DNA from: Aphrophora alni
Taxonomy: Eukaryota > Arthropoda > Insecta > Hemiptera > Aphrophoridae
Assembly: GCA_963513935.1 (NCBI GenBank)
Contig: OY740771.1
Span: 9,515,138 to 9,579,137 of the forward strand
Direction: 5' to 3'
DNA length: 64,000 bases
Under the pieces are notes generated by a model, which did not search any database, had not been told where the DNA came from, and saw only the letters and a program-made list of their open reading frames with translations. How positions within the stretch are numbered: the stretch's first letter is position 1; every line of letters begins with the position of its first letter. The position numbers and the translations under genes are program-made. Below are positions 1 through 10,439 of this stretch, piece after piece.

Positions 1-130
1 CGCAGCTAATACACTACTTACAGGACGTGAGTTACTTTTGTTGTTTTTGTCTGTGCGTTCGTTTACAGTACGTGATTTTATTATAAGACGATAATAAGCT
101 AAATTCTACAAAGTAAGGTATTAGAGGTTC

Positions 131-703
131 ATGTATCTATAATTGGTTTCACGTTTAGTTGGCAGTTTTACAGTGAAGCTAAGCTATTATGCTTCTAAAA
201 CCATCGTCTAATATAAAGACAACAGGTATACAAACATTTATATGTAGGATCTATAATTTGTTTCACATTAAGTTGGCAGTTTTACAGTGAAGCTAAGCTA
301 TTATGCTTCTAAAAAAAACATCTTCTAATATAAAGACAACAGGTATACAAACATTTATATGTAGGATCTATAATTTGTTTCACATTAAGTTGGCAGTTTT
401 TTCAGTGACGCTGAGCTATTATGGTTCTAAAAACATCGTCATTATAAACGCAACAGGTGTACAAAACATCTCCATGTAGAATCTACAATTTTAGTGGCGC
501 TTTTGCAGTGAGGCTGAGCTATTATTCTTCTAAAAAACATCGTCTAATATAAACACAACAGGTGTACAAACATATCCATGTAGGATCTATAGTTCGTTTC
601 ACATTTAGTTGCCAGTTTTACAGTGAAGTTAAGCTATTATGCTTCTAAAAAGATAGTCTAATATAAACACAACAGATATACAATCATATCCATTTAGGAT
701 CTC
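131..703. repeat. Tandem repeat, about 5 units of 107-117 bp
   Basis: Five diverged head-to-tail units begin near 137, 250, 366, 481 and 588. Each carries a GTTTCAC..TTAGTTGGCAG block, TTTTACAGTGAAG, AAGCTATTATGCTTCTAAAA and an ACAACAGGTRTACAAACAT segment. The fourth unit has lost part of the GTTTCAC block. The array ends just before a CpG-rich palindrome and 0.6 kb before Polinton fragments. Whether it belonged to that element is not shown. Confidence 0.9.
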
Positions 704-853
704 TAAGTAGAGTGTGGGACAGTTGTGACCCAGATTGGAGTGGGGGTAGGTGGGGTGTGGTGGGCGTGGTTACCCTTATACACCACCATAGGTTTGACCG
801 CGTGTGATATGTTTGTACATTTCGTTAAACGACGAGGTTGGACACGTACCCCT

Positions 854-918
854 TACCGTAAGACGTACCGAGTTTTTCGCGCTCGCTCGCGCGAAAAGCT
901 CGCGTACGTCTTACGGTA
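854..918. repeat. CpG-rich near-perfect palindrome
   Basis: TACCGTAAGACGTAC at 854-868 is mirrored by GTACGTCTTACGGTA at 904-918. The inner arms (GAG.TTTTCGCGC / GCGCGAAAAGCTC) pair around a short TCGCTC centre with one bulge. It sits in a locally G+C-rich stretch (about 720-940) unlike its A+T-rich surroundings. The small open frame across it (725-940) is not credible as a gene, because both arms encode it. Confidence 0.85.
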
Positions 919-1294
919 CGGGTCTGGGTCGTACCTCTAGGTTAAGGTTACTCTGAGGTTAGTGTACATTGTATACAACAACAACAAATCAGTATTTAAA
1001 ATACAGAATAGTGTAACGATATCAATCTAATCATTTACAATAATTATGATTAATGATATCAAAAGATAGATAGTTAATTAATTCATGTGAAATAAAATAA
1101 AATAATAATAACAACAGTTAAAAAGCATTTTCATATTGGAGAAAATGTAGGATGCCAGGTGCAGCTTGGGAAGTTTGGAATTTATGTATGACAAGGTGAC
1201 TCACACGGCTAGAGCTACTAGAGAATTACTATAGAGCTATGGAGCCAATTTACATTGTTTCCTCCCAAAGTAGGGAGGGGGGGAAATTTATACT

Positions 1295-1615
1295 TTAAGG
1301 ACTAAAATTCAGTTTAAATTTCATCCACTACCCGAGAATGTCACGGAAATTGATTGGATAAAAAGAGGCTTTGAATGTTTGGTGGACAAGATGAAAAATG
1401 GAACAGCTGATGGTGATCTGTTGGGCCTTACGTTTACTAGTCTCAACTTTAAAACAAAGACGCCTGGATACGTTGCTTTTCGTAAAGCTTCCGACATCGC
1501 TGTCGATCTTTTATGGACAATGTTCGGCGGATTAATCCAAAGCAACGGTGAGGCGGGAACAAGCAGCGATAATTTCGAGGTTACGTGCACCAGAGTATCT
1601 CCACGAAATAAATAG
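1295..1615 (+). pseudogene. Polinton/Maverick DNA polymerase N-terminal-region fragment
   Basis: An open frame of about 106 codons runs to TAG at 1613-1615 without a credible start. Its pattern is DLLGLTF near residue 45, AFRKASDI, a WTMFGGLIQSN block and a final VTCTRVSP. From memory this resembles the conserved region that precedes the protein-primed B-family polymerase in arthropod Polintons (LVG.., F R..., W..., QSN, V.V..V). No polymerase catalytic motifs are present. The adjacent integrase remnant supports the assignment. It is an isolated relic and the similarity needs a profile search. Confidence 0.45.
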
Positions 1616-1648
1616 TGCCACCAATCCATAAACACACTCATTTATATA

Positions 1649-2086
1649 ATGGATGTAAGGCGAGCCATTGCGGCGGAGCTCCACAAGCCCGCACGAAGAA
1701 ATTTCAAAACACGAAGTGTGACGCTGAAAGGAGTTAATGGCCTTTATCAAGCCGATCTAGTGGAAATGATTCCATATGCTAAAGAAAACCAAGGCTACAA
1801 ATATATACTGACAATGATAAATTGTCTGACAAAATTTGCGATTGCAGAATCATTGAAAACAAAGTCTGCTCTTGACGTATCTATAGCGTTAGAATCGATA
1901 CTGAAAAAACATCGTATGAATAACTTTCAGGCCGATCAGGGGAAGGAGTTTTTCAATATGCACGTGAAGTGATTAATGAAAAAATACAATATAAATCACT
2001 ACGCCACTTTTTCAGACAAGAAAGCGTCTATGGTGGAGCGTCTGAACCGTACTTTGAAAAATATTATGGCACATTATATAATATAA
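1649..2086 (+). pseudogene. Polinton/Maverick-type integrase remnant
   Basis: An rve-family (DDE) integrase core related to the transposon-derived family annotated as F54H12.3 in nematodes. It would catalyse insertion of the element's DNA. The frame opens near 1649 with ELHKPARRNF. The first catalytic Asp is in QADLVEM (codon 1754-1756), the second in QADQGKEFF (1934-1936), and the Glu in MVERLNRTLK (2036-2038). An in-frame TGA at 1970-1972 separates the second and third catalytic residues, and the frame ends at TAA 2084-2086. The N-terminal zinc-binding part and the C-terminal chromodomain-like part are absent. It is therefore a truncated, inactive copy. A probable polymerase fragment lies directly upstream on the same strand. 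Confidence 0.8.
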
Positions 2087-2089
2087 TGG

Positions 2090-4335
2090 TCTTCCTTCTT
2101 ATACGAGTAGCATTCTCAAACAAAATTCGCTACTTCCCAAGTTTTCCACAGTATACTTTGAGCCTTATTGGAATTGTAAACTAATTCACGACGTTTCAAG
2201 TAAACTACAACTGGCAAGACCAATGCTTCACAAAGTTAACCATAAATTAAATGTCTTACCTTATAACGCCCAAATTTTAAACCCGAATAGTGAATGTATA
2301 CGAAAGAAAAAACTTGTTAGAAAATACTAAAGTAAGTGTATACAAAGTAAAGTGTGAATTTACTGTCACTTTTCGCTAATTGTCTGTGTTTTCAATAAAT
2401 TTTGGTATTCTATACAACTATTAAATTAGTCCAATAAAAAAATTCCATTAACTCTAACATCTATGAGTTACATAATCTCATAACGAGTTTATTAATGAGT
2501 GGAGTTTGACTAAAACGAAAACTCTTTCAATGGATTTCGAAGCAGTGTTCATATAGTGAACAAGTGAAAACAGCTGTACTTCATATTGATCACGGGTTGA
2601 ATGACTGCTGATATATTTCTGTACTATGTTTGTGTCTCTCGTCCAAAGTGTAAGATATTAATAACTACCTTATCTTACTTTGCGTATATTTCTTTAAAGC
2701 CTATTCAATTTATTCATCTTGGAATATTTTCACCACACAATTGCATCATCGTTTCTTTGACTATACTCTGTTTCATGTTTAGCTGGCAATGTGCACTTAA
2801 TCCAGTTGAGGTTGCACTAAAAAACATCTTGTCAAAACGTCTCACAGTATGGAAAATAGGTCCGAGGCTCATTCCAACAGATTTTAACGAAACTTGATTA
2901 AAAAATCTTATACGAATTTATTTTTAACTTTTTTTTTTATTTTATTTTTTTATTTACGGGACTTAACCTACAAAATAAATCGAATAAAAAAGGAAGGTAA
3001 TTATATAGTACTCTATTGATTTTTGTCCTAATTAATTTCTCGCCCCCTCCTCCAACAAATAGGCGTTATGAAGAATAATTGTTAGGGGTGAGCTTCGTAA
3101 GGGATATTTTTAAAGAAAAACCATAACTCTATTTTCAACATGTATAAATAGAAAAATCATTTTCTCATTTTATTATTAAGGATGGTGACAATTTTCGCTT
3201 AAAATATTCGTTAAAACAGATTTTTTAATTTATATACAACATTTTATGGTGATTTTTTTTCTTGATCTTTAAAGGCAATAAACTTCTCTGTCATCTTCTC
3301 CTTATATAGCCTAAAAGTTTTTTTTTTTAGATTAACATCCCCCATAAAAATAATAAAAACGACTTTACATAAAAATGTGCAGTTAACCCTGTTGAAGCGA
3401 AAACCCGTACGAGTATTTGAACCCAGTTTCATTGAAATTTGTTGAATTTTATTTCCCGAAAAAACTTGTCTCGACAATATTAACACCATGTGTACAAACA
3501 CATAAAACTATGTATTGTGAAAGAAAACAAAATCTTAAAACAATAATAATAATAATACTCTTCTCTTTTAAAAAGCTAACACAAAAAGTGCGGCGTCAAC
3601 TTTTTCATTACGCCTACTGCAACTTCCATTTGATTTACAAAATGCGTTTCGTACATTGCCAACTAAACCTGAAACTGAGTATAGTAAATGCCCATGATAA
3701 TCTGTACTACAGACAAGAGAGTATACCAGAAAATATAACGATATGTCGAAAAATCTGTATTACTTTTTACCAGTAAGAAATTATTATAACACAGGAACCA
3801 CTGTACAGATTTCTAAAATATTGACAGTTGCTATTAGCGTTCGAATCTTATATCATTTTTGCCAATGAAAAATATATCTTGTCGCTGAACGTTTAAAGAA
3901 AACGCGTAAAATATGTGAACATTTTACTTTTCGTATTATTCATGAAAAAATGTTGTTACAACTTAATTATTATAACTTGTTTAATTAATTTGAATTAAGC
4001 GAAGTATAAAATATGACTAGATATTTATTGTACCTAAATAGGTAAGAGAAAAGAATGAAAATAGGATCAGCGGTTCTTGAGTCGTTTAATAAGTCGAGCT
4101 CTGAACATGAAAATAAACCGATCAGCCTCTCCTCCCGGTGTGTAAAATTATCGCACAACTTGGCATCACCGCTTAACAGTAACGCTACCTACGATTCATC
4201 AGTTGAATTAACGTCAAAACTATTAACATCATGGCAGTTGATTCTGAGACTGTACGATATTTAGTGTGTATGTGGTTTCTACATTTAACCAAAATGTGAA
4301 GTTCCTGAAGTGAAACTAATATAAGAAAAATATAA
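2090..4335. other. A+T-rich DNA without a recognisable gene
   Basis: No gene is recognised. Short open frames at 2601-2897, 3417-3776 and 4055-4264 show no known motif. The last is less A+T rich than its surroundings but has no acceptable splice context. The stretch contains two copies of a short dispersed motif (CTATACTCTGTTTCATGTTT near 2763 and its reverse complement near 3660), also present in the array at 131-703 and near 29411 and 36319. Confidence 0.5.
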
Positions 4336-4339
4336 TACC

Positions 4340-4505
4340 CCAAGGGAGCGTTGGCGATCCAATTAAGACATAGGGTTGGTTCTTCCCTTAATAATTAATG
4401 GCGGACAACCCCTGTTAGGCAGAGGGAGAGAGAAGGGTCAGTGAAAGCGTTTTGTCCTACACCTGCCGCAATACAACATGTATTGTGACGCCAAGCGGGT
4501 CAAGT
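4340..4505 (+). repeat. Conserved 165-bp dispersed repeat, plus-oriented copy
   Basis: This segment is matched in reverse complement at 29155-29325. Shared blocks in order are TAGGGTTGGTTCTTCCC, TAATGGCGGACAACCCCTGT, GAGAAGGGTC, GTTTTGTCCTACACCTGC and GCCAAGCGGGTCAAGTTTA. Similarity stops at both sides, so this is a discrete short element. No terminal inverted repeats or coding sequence were seen; the class is unknown (SINE- or ncRNA-derived are options). Confidence 0.75.
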
Positions 4506-4661
4506 TTACTGTTATTATAAAATGTCAACATGGTATGATTTGTAAATATCTTGTTCGTAACGTGTTCAGCGAAGAATTCCAATGTGTAAATCAGAAAACC
4601 GTAGCATAGCTTCTTTTGTTGAGATGTATCGGCTTAAAGTTGTGATTCCCTTCTAATTATG

Positions 4662-4932
4662 TACAGGGTGTTTAAAAAAATGTGGTCTAATAAATTCCCC
4701 AACGTGTTTATTGCATCATTTTAAGGGGAAAAGTTATAAAATGTTTAGTTTCAGTTAATCCTCCAATTTGTTTTTTACAGAAAAACATAACTATAGAAAT
4801 AAATCAAATATTTCAATTTGCTACACATTATTTATGCTGTTTCTTACAAGTTACCAAGAATCAAAACTTTATTAATTTAAAAAGAGGTGGCCGTTTAAAA
4901 TCTTTAAAACTTTACGAAAATTGTACGTTTTA

Positions 4933-4984
<52 letters not shown>
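4662..4984. repeat. Truncated element with ACAGGGTGTTT end, closed by a poly-A tract
   Basis: TACAGGGTGTTT at 4662 is the terminal motif shared with several elements here (15462, 17056, 10280). The sequence then stays A+T rich and ends in an uninterrupted run of about 50 A at 4934-4984. No partner terminus was found, so this is a fragment. Confidence 0.4.
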
Positions 4985-4986
<2 letters not shown>

Positions 4987-5383
4987 TGAACCAACTGGTC
5001 TTTTTATTTTATTTTCTGTGGGACAAAGTATAACAAGGTAAAAAAACTAACGAAAATCCTAAAAATTGAGGTCAGATGTGGCCGAAGTAATGTAAATTAC
5101 AATAAATCCAATAATAATGAATAACTGTAACCTATCGTAATCCTGTATTTTTTAAATTATTTATTAATAATAGTGAACATTTGTTTATTCAACTAACTAT
5201 ATATTTAAATACAGAATAATAGACTCACCGTATTTGAATTGAAATCAACTACATTTCACTTAGAAAATGTTTAGTTTTTGATGTTTTATGATAAGTTACA
5301 GGTTATTCATTATTATTTAGAGTAGTCTATACTGACTGGGCAGCACTCACTTTCTTTAACTATAGTGTTTAAATAGTTAAACA

Positions 5384-5463
5384 CCTGTCCACTACAACCC
5401 TGCAAAAACAGGGTTGACAGGGAGGACAGTGTTGACAGTCCTCTCCACCTGTCAATACAACCC
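5384..5463. repeat. Nested short inverted repeats
   Basis: Three dyads overlap. AACCCTG..CAGGGTT is at 5397-5415. GAGGAC..GTCCTC lies within 5422-5443. GGGTTGACAGG (5411-5421) pairs with CCTGTCAATACAACCC (5448-5463). CACCTGTCC.CTACAACCCT is also directly repeated. The DNA or its transcript could fold into a compact branched structure. Function unknown. Confidence 0.7.
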
Positions 5464-5469
5464 TAGAAC

Positions 5470-6560
5470 TGTTCGTGTTAAGTTTCTTCGTTTGTTTAAA
5501 AATTAATAAAATATATTATTTGTATACAAAACCTAACTTATAGGATATCATTTTTCTCAGAAAGATGCGTAGAATTTATCTATGTAAATATAATATAAAA
5601 TATATGAAACATTAGCTTTCCAACACTATTCTTTTTATTGCGGTAGGACGATTTTAAATGGGCGAAATGTTGAATCGCGAAAAACGTGATTTCTTGTCAC
5701 ATAATTGCTAAAGCCGAGCGACTTAACACTTGTAGGGTTAACACTTTATAGTACTAACTAAAAAAAACTTCGTTTTCTCTATCGTCAAACAATTTAAAGT
5801 AAAACACACAATAAATATAACACATATAACACTATTTTGTAAATATAAAAACCATTATGGAGGGGGTAAAAAATAATTGGGACGACGTTTTGTGAAGTAC
5901 GGACCTCTTCTTTTCAAATCCTTTCTGTATGTCCAACGATCTTAGCTGTTTGTTACGCGTATAAGTTTTCATTTCGACTCTTTAACATTTTTTTGATAGT
6001 TTTGGTAAAATTATTTTACCTGCACTTCCAAATATTTTGTTTCGAAAAATTGTTCAAACCAGGTGTTTTTTAAAAAGTCTGAACGTACTTAAAGAAGCTA
6101 ACATTTGAACCCCATTTGTTTTTAACAGAAATTTCTGTTTATTTGTCGATTCTGATTGGTTTATTTTATATAAACAATGATAACAATCTAATAAACGAAT
6201 TTTTCAGAGTTATTTCTAGATCTTATAACTAAAATTTTGGGATCGGTTTCATTAAAATCTATTATATCTCGAGATAATTAGAAAGAAAGAAAATAATTAA
6301 ATCCTAAATTTAATTGTCATAAACAATAAGCTCCAACATTTTCTGGACTACGAAATAAAACTGTATATTTGTCTTAAGACGCCCCCCCTTTCCAAACAAG
6401 AAACAAAAATGAATTTGGGTGTCCCAAGCACTTATCGGAATTTTTTTGTTGTTAACCTCCATTGTGTAGAGAAAATTTTGTGGAGTGTTTGAGATAGTTT
6501 AAACAATCATTTTACACAGTGTATTTTCTAGATTAATTATTGTTATTGTTTTATGATGTC
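5470..6560. other. A+T-rich DNA, nothing recognised
   Basis: No open frame above background, no repeat shared with other parts of the window and no RNA gene was seen. Confidence 0.5.
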
Positions 6561-6562
6561 AT

Positions 6563-6597
6563 TTTTAACATAAATCATTTTCTTTACAGGTAAGTGC
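6563..6597 (+). promoter_or_regulatory. Candidate recursive splice (ratchet) site
   Basis: A pyrimidine-rich tract ending TTTTCTTTACAG is followed without any gap by GTAAGT; the junction lies between 6589 and 6590. Upstream TTTTAACATAA offers a branch-point-like AAC about 20 nt before the AG. This is the ratchet-point layout known from very long fly introns, where the site first accepts the upstream exon and then donates again. A second strong donor (CAAG/GTAAGT) lies 52 nt downstream, which fits the RS-exon definition model. The alternative is an ordinary short exon that happens to begin with GTAAGT. Confidence 0.5.
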
Positions 6598-6641
6598 AGG
6601 GAAATACTCATCCATTCCTTCTATAGTTTTACAATTTCAAG
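6590..6641 (+). CDS. Candidate 52-nt exon of an unrecognised gene
   Basis: Bounded by an acceptor (TTTCTTTACAG) and a donor (CAAG/GTAAGTTTC). Reading from its first base it is open for 17 codons plus one base (VSAGKYSSIPSIVLQFQ). The spare G completes a codon with the first two bases of the next candidate exon at 7029. It could be spliced in as an exon or removed as an RS-exon after ratcheting. The gene is not recognised. The upstream exon is not identifiable in the window and may lie outside it. Confidence 0.4.
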
Positions 6642-7028
6642 GTAAGTTTCTTTTTAATAAAAACAGAGTATGCCTATTTTATAAATTGGCTATATTTCTT
6701 ACGACGTACAACCATTGTTAAATATTTAATTTTTAAATTTATTTATTTCGGTAACAAGACTACGAGTATATACGCAGAATAATTCAATATAAATAATTAA
6801 TTCTTATAACAACTAATTAACAGATAAATTAATAAAATAACTAAATAATAAAGACAACATTGCAAAATTATACATTCCAGAAGTAATTCTGTTCCGGGCA
6901 GAATTAGTGTTAAAAAAGTTTTTTTTTGTAAAAGAAACAGAAAAGTAATTTTAAAAAGTATTAAAATTTATCCTTTAATTTTCCTTATTTCCACTCACAT
7001 GTTAATCCCTAAACCAAACCCTTAACAG

Positions 7029-7198
7029 ATGCTGAACATTTGTACAGCCCTAACAACCAAGCTGGTTCAACCATCGATGATTCTAATTTTTCTTCTAACA
7101 GCTCTGGAGATACTAACATCAGAGCCCAGTACACCATCTCTAAGGGTTTAGTTCTCTTGAGTCTTAGGACTGCTCCAACGGTTTTGATTAATTTTTGA
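7029..7198 (+). CDS. Candidate terminal coding exon of an unrecognised gene
   Basis: The acceptor AACCCTTAACAG ends at 7028. With the phase left by the exon at 6590-6641 it reads open for 56 codons to TGA at 7196-7198. The block is clearly less A+T rich than its flanks. It begins DAEHLYSPNNQ, is followed by a Ser/Asn-rich stretch, and ends in a short hydrophobic segment (GLVLLSL..). The open frame, agreeing phase, acceptor and composition together support a real last exon, possibly of an isoform. No family is recognised and no function is offered. AATAAA-like signals occur downstream (for example near 7790). Confidence 0.42.
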
Positions 7199-7199
7199 C

Positions 7200-7835
7200 A
7201 AGTCTAAAAACGTCTTGGTCGTCATTTCTCCACAAAAAAAAATACCGATTCGTTAAGTATCGGCAGAAACAAAAATCGATCATGTGGAGGTACTGTATTT
7301 ATATTGGTAGGATATTTATGAAAATCGGCTGTACTGATTTCGTGTAAAATTTAGTAAAATGTGAAGCTGACAATGGTCAACCATTGTCAAAGTTATTTCT
7401 CAATTTGAAAATACTAGATCCAAAATAAAAATGTGTATGTTTTGATGAAAAGGTAGAAATTTATAAATATATATCAATATGAGTGAGGCAGCCTATCCTA
7501 ACAGGTCACTAGTCCGTTGACTTGAGATGATGGTATCAGACATTTAATTTGCATACCCCTAGGGCTATCTCGGCACGACTACCGCAAACTGGTGTAATTA
7601 ACGGCGTCCTCATCCTGCTATTAGTGCTTTCGTGATCACTTTGTGCATCGTAGTTCATTTATCTATAGACTTCGATTTGGTAGAATGGCCGGTTGTAAAA
7701 TGTAATTTGAAAAACAATTCTTGTTGTTTATTAGGCTAAAACTTTTCAGTCATCATAGCGTTAAAAAAAAGGAAAAAGAAGAACATTAAATAAAGACGCT
7801 AGTAAAACGTCATATTAGGCGGAAGCTAATTTTTT
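7200..7835. other. Possible 3' UTR or intergenic DNA
   Basis: If the exon at 7029-7198 is terminal, part of this is its 3' UTR. About 7490-7640 is less A+T rich and unique in the window. No gene is recognised. Confidence 0.3.
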
Positions 7836-7837
7836 TA

Positions 7838-9070
7838 GAGGGTATTTCAAAAAGAACTTCACAACTTTGTAAATTCGTATAAATTTATTCATACTACTTA
7901 ACAGAGCTGGTTTTGTAGCAAAATATATCACACTTTTTTCCCTTTAGCTAGTTAGGTTCAATGTGACTTCCATTTGACATTTTGCAGACATTCTATCTGA
8001 TGTCGATTTCTCGTTAAACCAGCAGCAGCAGCATGTAAGCGTAACTTCGGCGTAGATTCTTGCTCTGAGCTCAGCGAGAGAAGCCTGTAAGAGTGGTTTT
8101 AAACTTTATCCTTGATAAATCTCCAGAAGTAAAAATCGCGAGGTGTCTGATTAGGTGGACATGCATTCGGGTCACATACGTGGAAAGCTGTTATTGAGGA
8201 AATTTCGGACCTCGGTGAGGTAGTGCGACGTTGCGCAATTTTACTTGGAACTGTATCCAACGTTCTTGGTCGGCCTCATCAATCTGTGGGATTAAAAATT
8301 GTTCCACCATATCTAGTTATTGATGCTTTTCTCTTGAAAAAAGACAGCGTCGTAAACATTGATCTTACTTAGGGGGCACGAAAAACTGTAGGCTATTACG
8401 AACATGTACCATGGATTGTTTTAGATTTTCATCCTCCAAATCCGTCAGTTGTGTGTATTCACTTTACATCTTGCATGGAAGGTGGACTCATCATTGAATT
8501 ATGTTCGCAATGAAATCCCGGTCGATGTAACATTTTCGGACAAAAACCTTTCAACCAACCCTATCAGTGTCTTTTAGTTAGTTCTTGGACTATAGTTAAT
8601 CTGTACGGTTTGAGTTGTTGGCATTTTCTCAACCCACAACTCGTTCAGTTGATTTTCTAGGGCTGTTACTAAAGTTTTGCCTCACTTGCTCTATGACATC
8701 GCGAGACACGAAGAGGACGCCATGAGGATGTCTTACGGTTTACTGAATATCCTGTTTTAACAAATCACTTAAGCCACTCAAATGGTAAACCTATTGCGAG
8801 GATCTTTGCCATAGTCGTTACGAAAATGCCGTTGCACAATTGTCGCAGACTTTAATTCTTCAAACCAAAACACAGAGCGAGCGCGCTCGGTACTAGCGTA
8901 GACAGCCATCTTTGTTACAACTGTCGCTAACGTTTGCGTTGGTGCTATTCTGTAGTATTCACTACGTGAGTCAAAACGTAATCTATTTTGCTACAAAGTA
9001 ACACCAAAAACCAATTCTGTATGTAGTCTGAATAAATTTATATGAATTTACAAAGTTGTAAACACTCTGT
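7838..9070 (-). mobile_element. Mariner-like (IS630/Tc1 superfamily) DNA transposon, decayed
   Basis: The termini form an inverted repeat of about 50 bp. AACTTCACAACTTTGTAAAT near 7855 is mirrored by TTTACAAAGTTGT near 9045, with GAGGGTATTT / AACACTCTGT at the very ends. TA lies directly outside on both sides, the expected target duplication. The interior carries a degraded transposase on the minus strand. Length and TIR structure match insect elements whose ends read ACAGGGTGTT. Confidence 0.8.
7950..8960 (-). pseudogene. Mariner-like transposase pseudogene
   Basis: Minus-strand remnants appear in the expected order, though in different frames. The N-terminal helix-turn-helix region (SATIVQRHFRNDYGKDP) is near 8870-8800. 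A linker block (VRQNFSNSPRKSTRR) is near 8680. The first catalytic Asp context (NDESTFHARCKVN) is near 8500-8460. The final DDE context (PPNQTPRDFYFWRFIKDKV) is near 8160-8100. The C-terminal ELRARI block is near 8060. The element would have cut and pasted itself. Several stops and frameshifts make it inactive. The resemblance to DUF4817-type insect transposases is from memory. Confidence 0.7.
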
Positions 9071-9164
9071 ATTATTCAAACCTAAAAAAACGATTTTCAT
9101 ATTGTCTTAACTAAATTCACAAGCCAGGTTTTGAAACTGTATGTTTCCGAAATTTTGACCCTGA

Positions 9165-9385
9165 GGGCTTCTTTGCATTGCGGTTGGATCTACAACTTTT
9201 TTCATGTAGTCTTGTATTAACCCCCCCCCCCTCTCACTCTCATCTTTACTATCACATCTTGACCACTCTTGTTATCTTCCGACCCGGACCCTATTAGAAT
9301 GCTCGAAGGGCTAGGAGTCTTTATTTTTTATAAATCTGTTCTTCTATTTTTTTTTTTTTTTTTTTTTTATAAGGCGATGATGACA
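9165..9385 (-). repeat. Short interspersed repeat family S, minus copy 1
   Basis: First of 15 copies in the window of a family of about 200-250 bp. In plus orientation the shared order is: TCATCGTCGCCTTATAA with an A/G-rich tract, AAAGAACAT, CTCGAATACTCTAATAGCGT, GTCGGAAAAGAACAAGAGTT, GGTCAAGAGAGACCTGATAG, GAAAGATGAAAGAGAG, GTAGATCCAGCTAGG, CTCGGGATTGTCA and CCCCTGAGGG. No protein-coding frame, terminal inverted repeats or tRNA-like A/B boxes were convincing. The class is open (SINE or non-autonomous LINE tail). This copy contains a T-run at about 9350-9369. Confidence 0.75.
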
Positions 9386-9477
9386 GAGATTGGTTTTTTG
9401 GTTTTATACAACAACAACCAAAATTTTGGTGGTGAGAAAGACAGAGTAGTTTATAAACACCTTCGAAAGGAAAGTGC

Positions 9478-9790
9478 TTAGGAAAGTATTTGGAGCAGGA
9501 AGTTAGAGTGCCGTCTGGAGAAGAAGTTACAATAATAAACTGTACAATGAACCAAGATGTGGTGTATGAAATAAAACTCGGACGCTTGAGATGAGCGGGA
9601 CGTGTCATTCGAAGAGAGGAAACCTATAAATAGAAAAATACTGGATGCAGGACCGGAGAGAACAAGAAGGCCGTGTAAAACTAAATTAAGATGGATGGGA
9701 TGTAGTGGAAAATGATGGTAAACAAATTGGTGGTCTTAGCGTAGGGTCGAGACTGTTTTAGGCAAAATTTGAAGGAATCCGGATTGTATT
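9478..9790 (+). pseudogene. LINE C-terminal tail fragment
   Basis: Broken frames match the end of insect non-LTR retrotransposon ORF2 proteins: LRKVFGA, a WRRSYNNKLYNEP-like block, RLR.AGRVIRRE, and a GPRGRP-like arginine-rich block before KMDGM. This is the typical order 'RLRWAGHV.R ... GRP..RWMD' that follows the reverse transcriptase. No reverse transcriptase motifs remain. It is a 5'-truncated, inactivated copy and directly abuts the family S copy upstream. Confidence 0.6.
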
Positions 9791-9794
9791 GCCA

Positions 9795-10435
9795 GTGATT
9801 AGGATGATGCTTCTGTATATTCCAGTAATAAAGCTTTATTTACATTCTTCAAAGAACAAAAAGCCTCTCCTTATAGAGGAATTGCTGAAACAAAGTTGCA
9901 CTTAAATCTGTACATTATATTCAATACGCCTGATTATAATGTTTTTTCTTCCTTGCGAAGACTAAAAATCCCCGTACTTTCCTTCTATTTCATACGTCCA
10001 TCTGAGTGCTGGTCTTCCTTTTTACCTCTGCATGTCCCTGAGATTCCATTTTGGAAAGATGCTAGTCCTCTATTCTCGCTACATTGTCACCCCATTTCCA
10101 CTTTAAACAGTATCCTTCTCTCACAATTGTTTATAGCCTCAACATCCATAATGTCGTCTTAATTATCCCTTTATTCTGCCCTCTTCAAGGCGAGCATACA
10201 GTCTTAAGTTGTTTTCGTCATACAAAAAAGTATAACACGTGATTTCCCATAAAGAATATAAATGTAAAGTTTGAAATATACAGGGTGTTATCGTCTTGTC
10301 TGTGTAGACTGGTTGCGACTTGTTCGTGAAATTATAAGGGTTCTTCGTTTTTACCTACGAACCCCTAATTAAAAATAAAAGAAATTAATTTACCAAAGTA
10401 CAACTGAAATTATTTGTTGAGCCTTGTTGTTCAAA
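9795..10435. other. Unassigned DNA with one element-end motif
   Basis: ACAGGGTGTTATCG at about 10283 resembles the ends of TIR elements in this window. No partner end was found. The open frame at 9896-10162 shows no known motif. Confidence 0.4.
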
Positions 10436-10439
10436 AATG

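Noticed and set aside
725..940. 71-codon frame at a CpG-rich spot
   Set aside because: A third of it is the two arms of a palindrome, and there is no independent coding evidence.
3417..3776. 119-codon open frame
   Set aside because: Crosses a dispersed repeat motif near 3660 and has random-looking composition rich in Lys, Ile and Asn.
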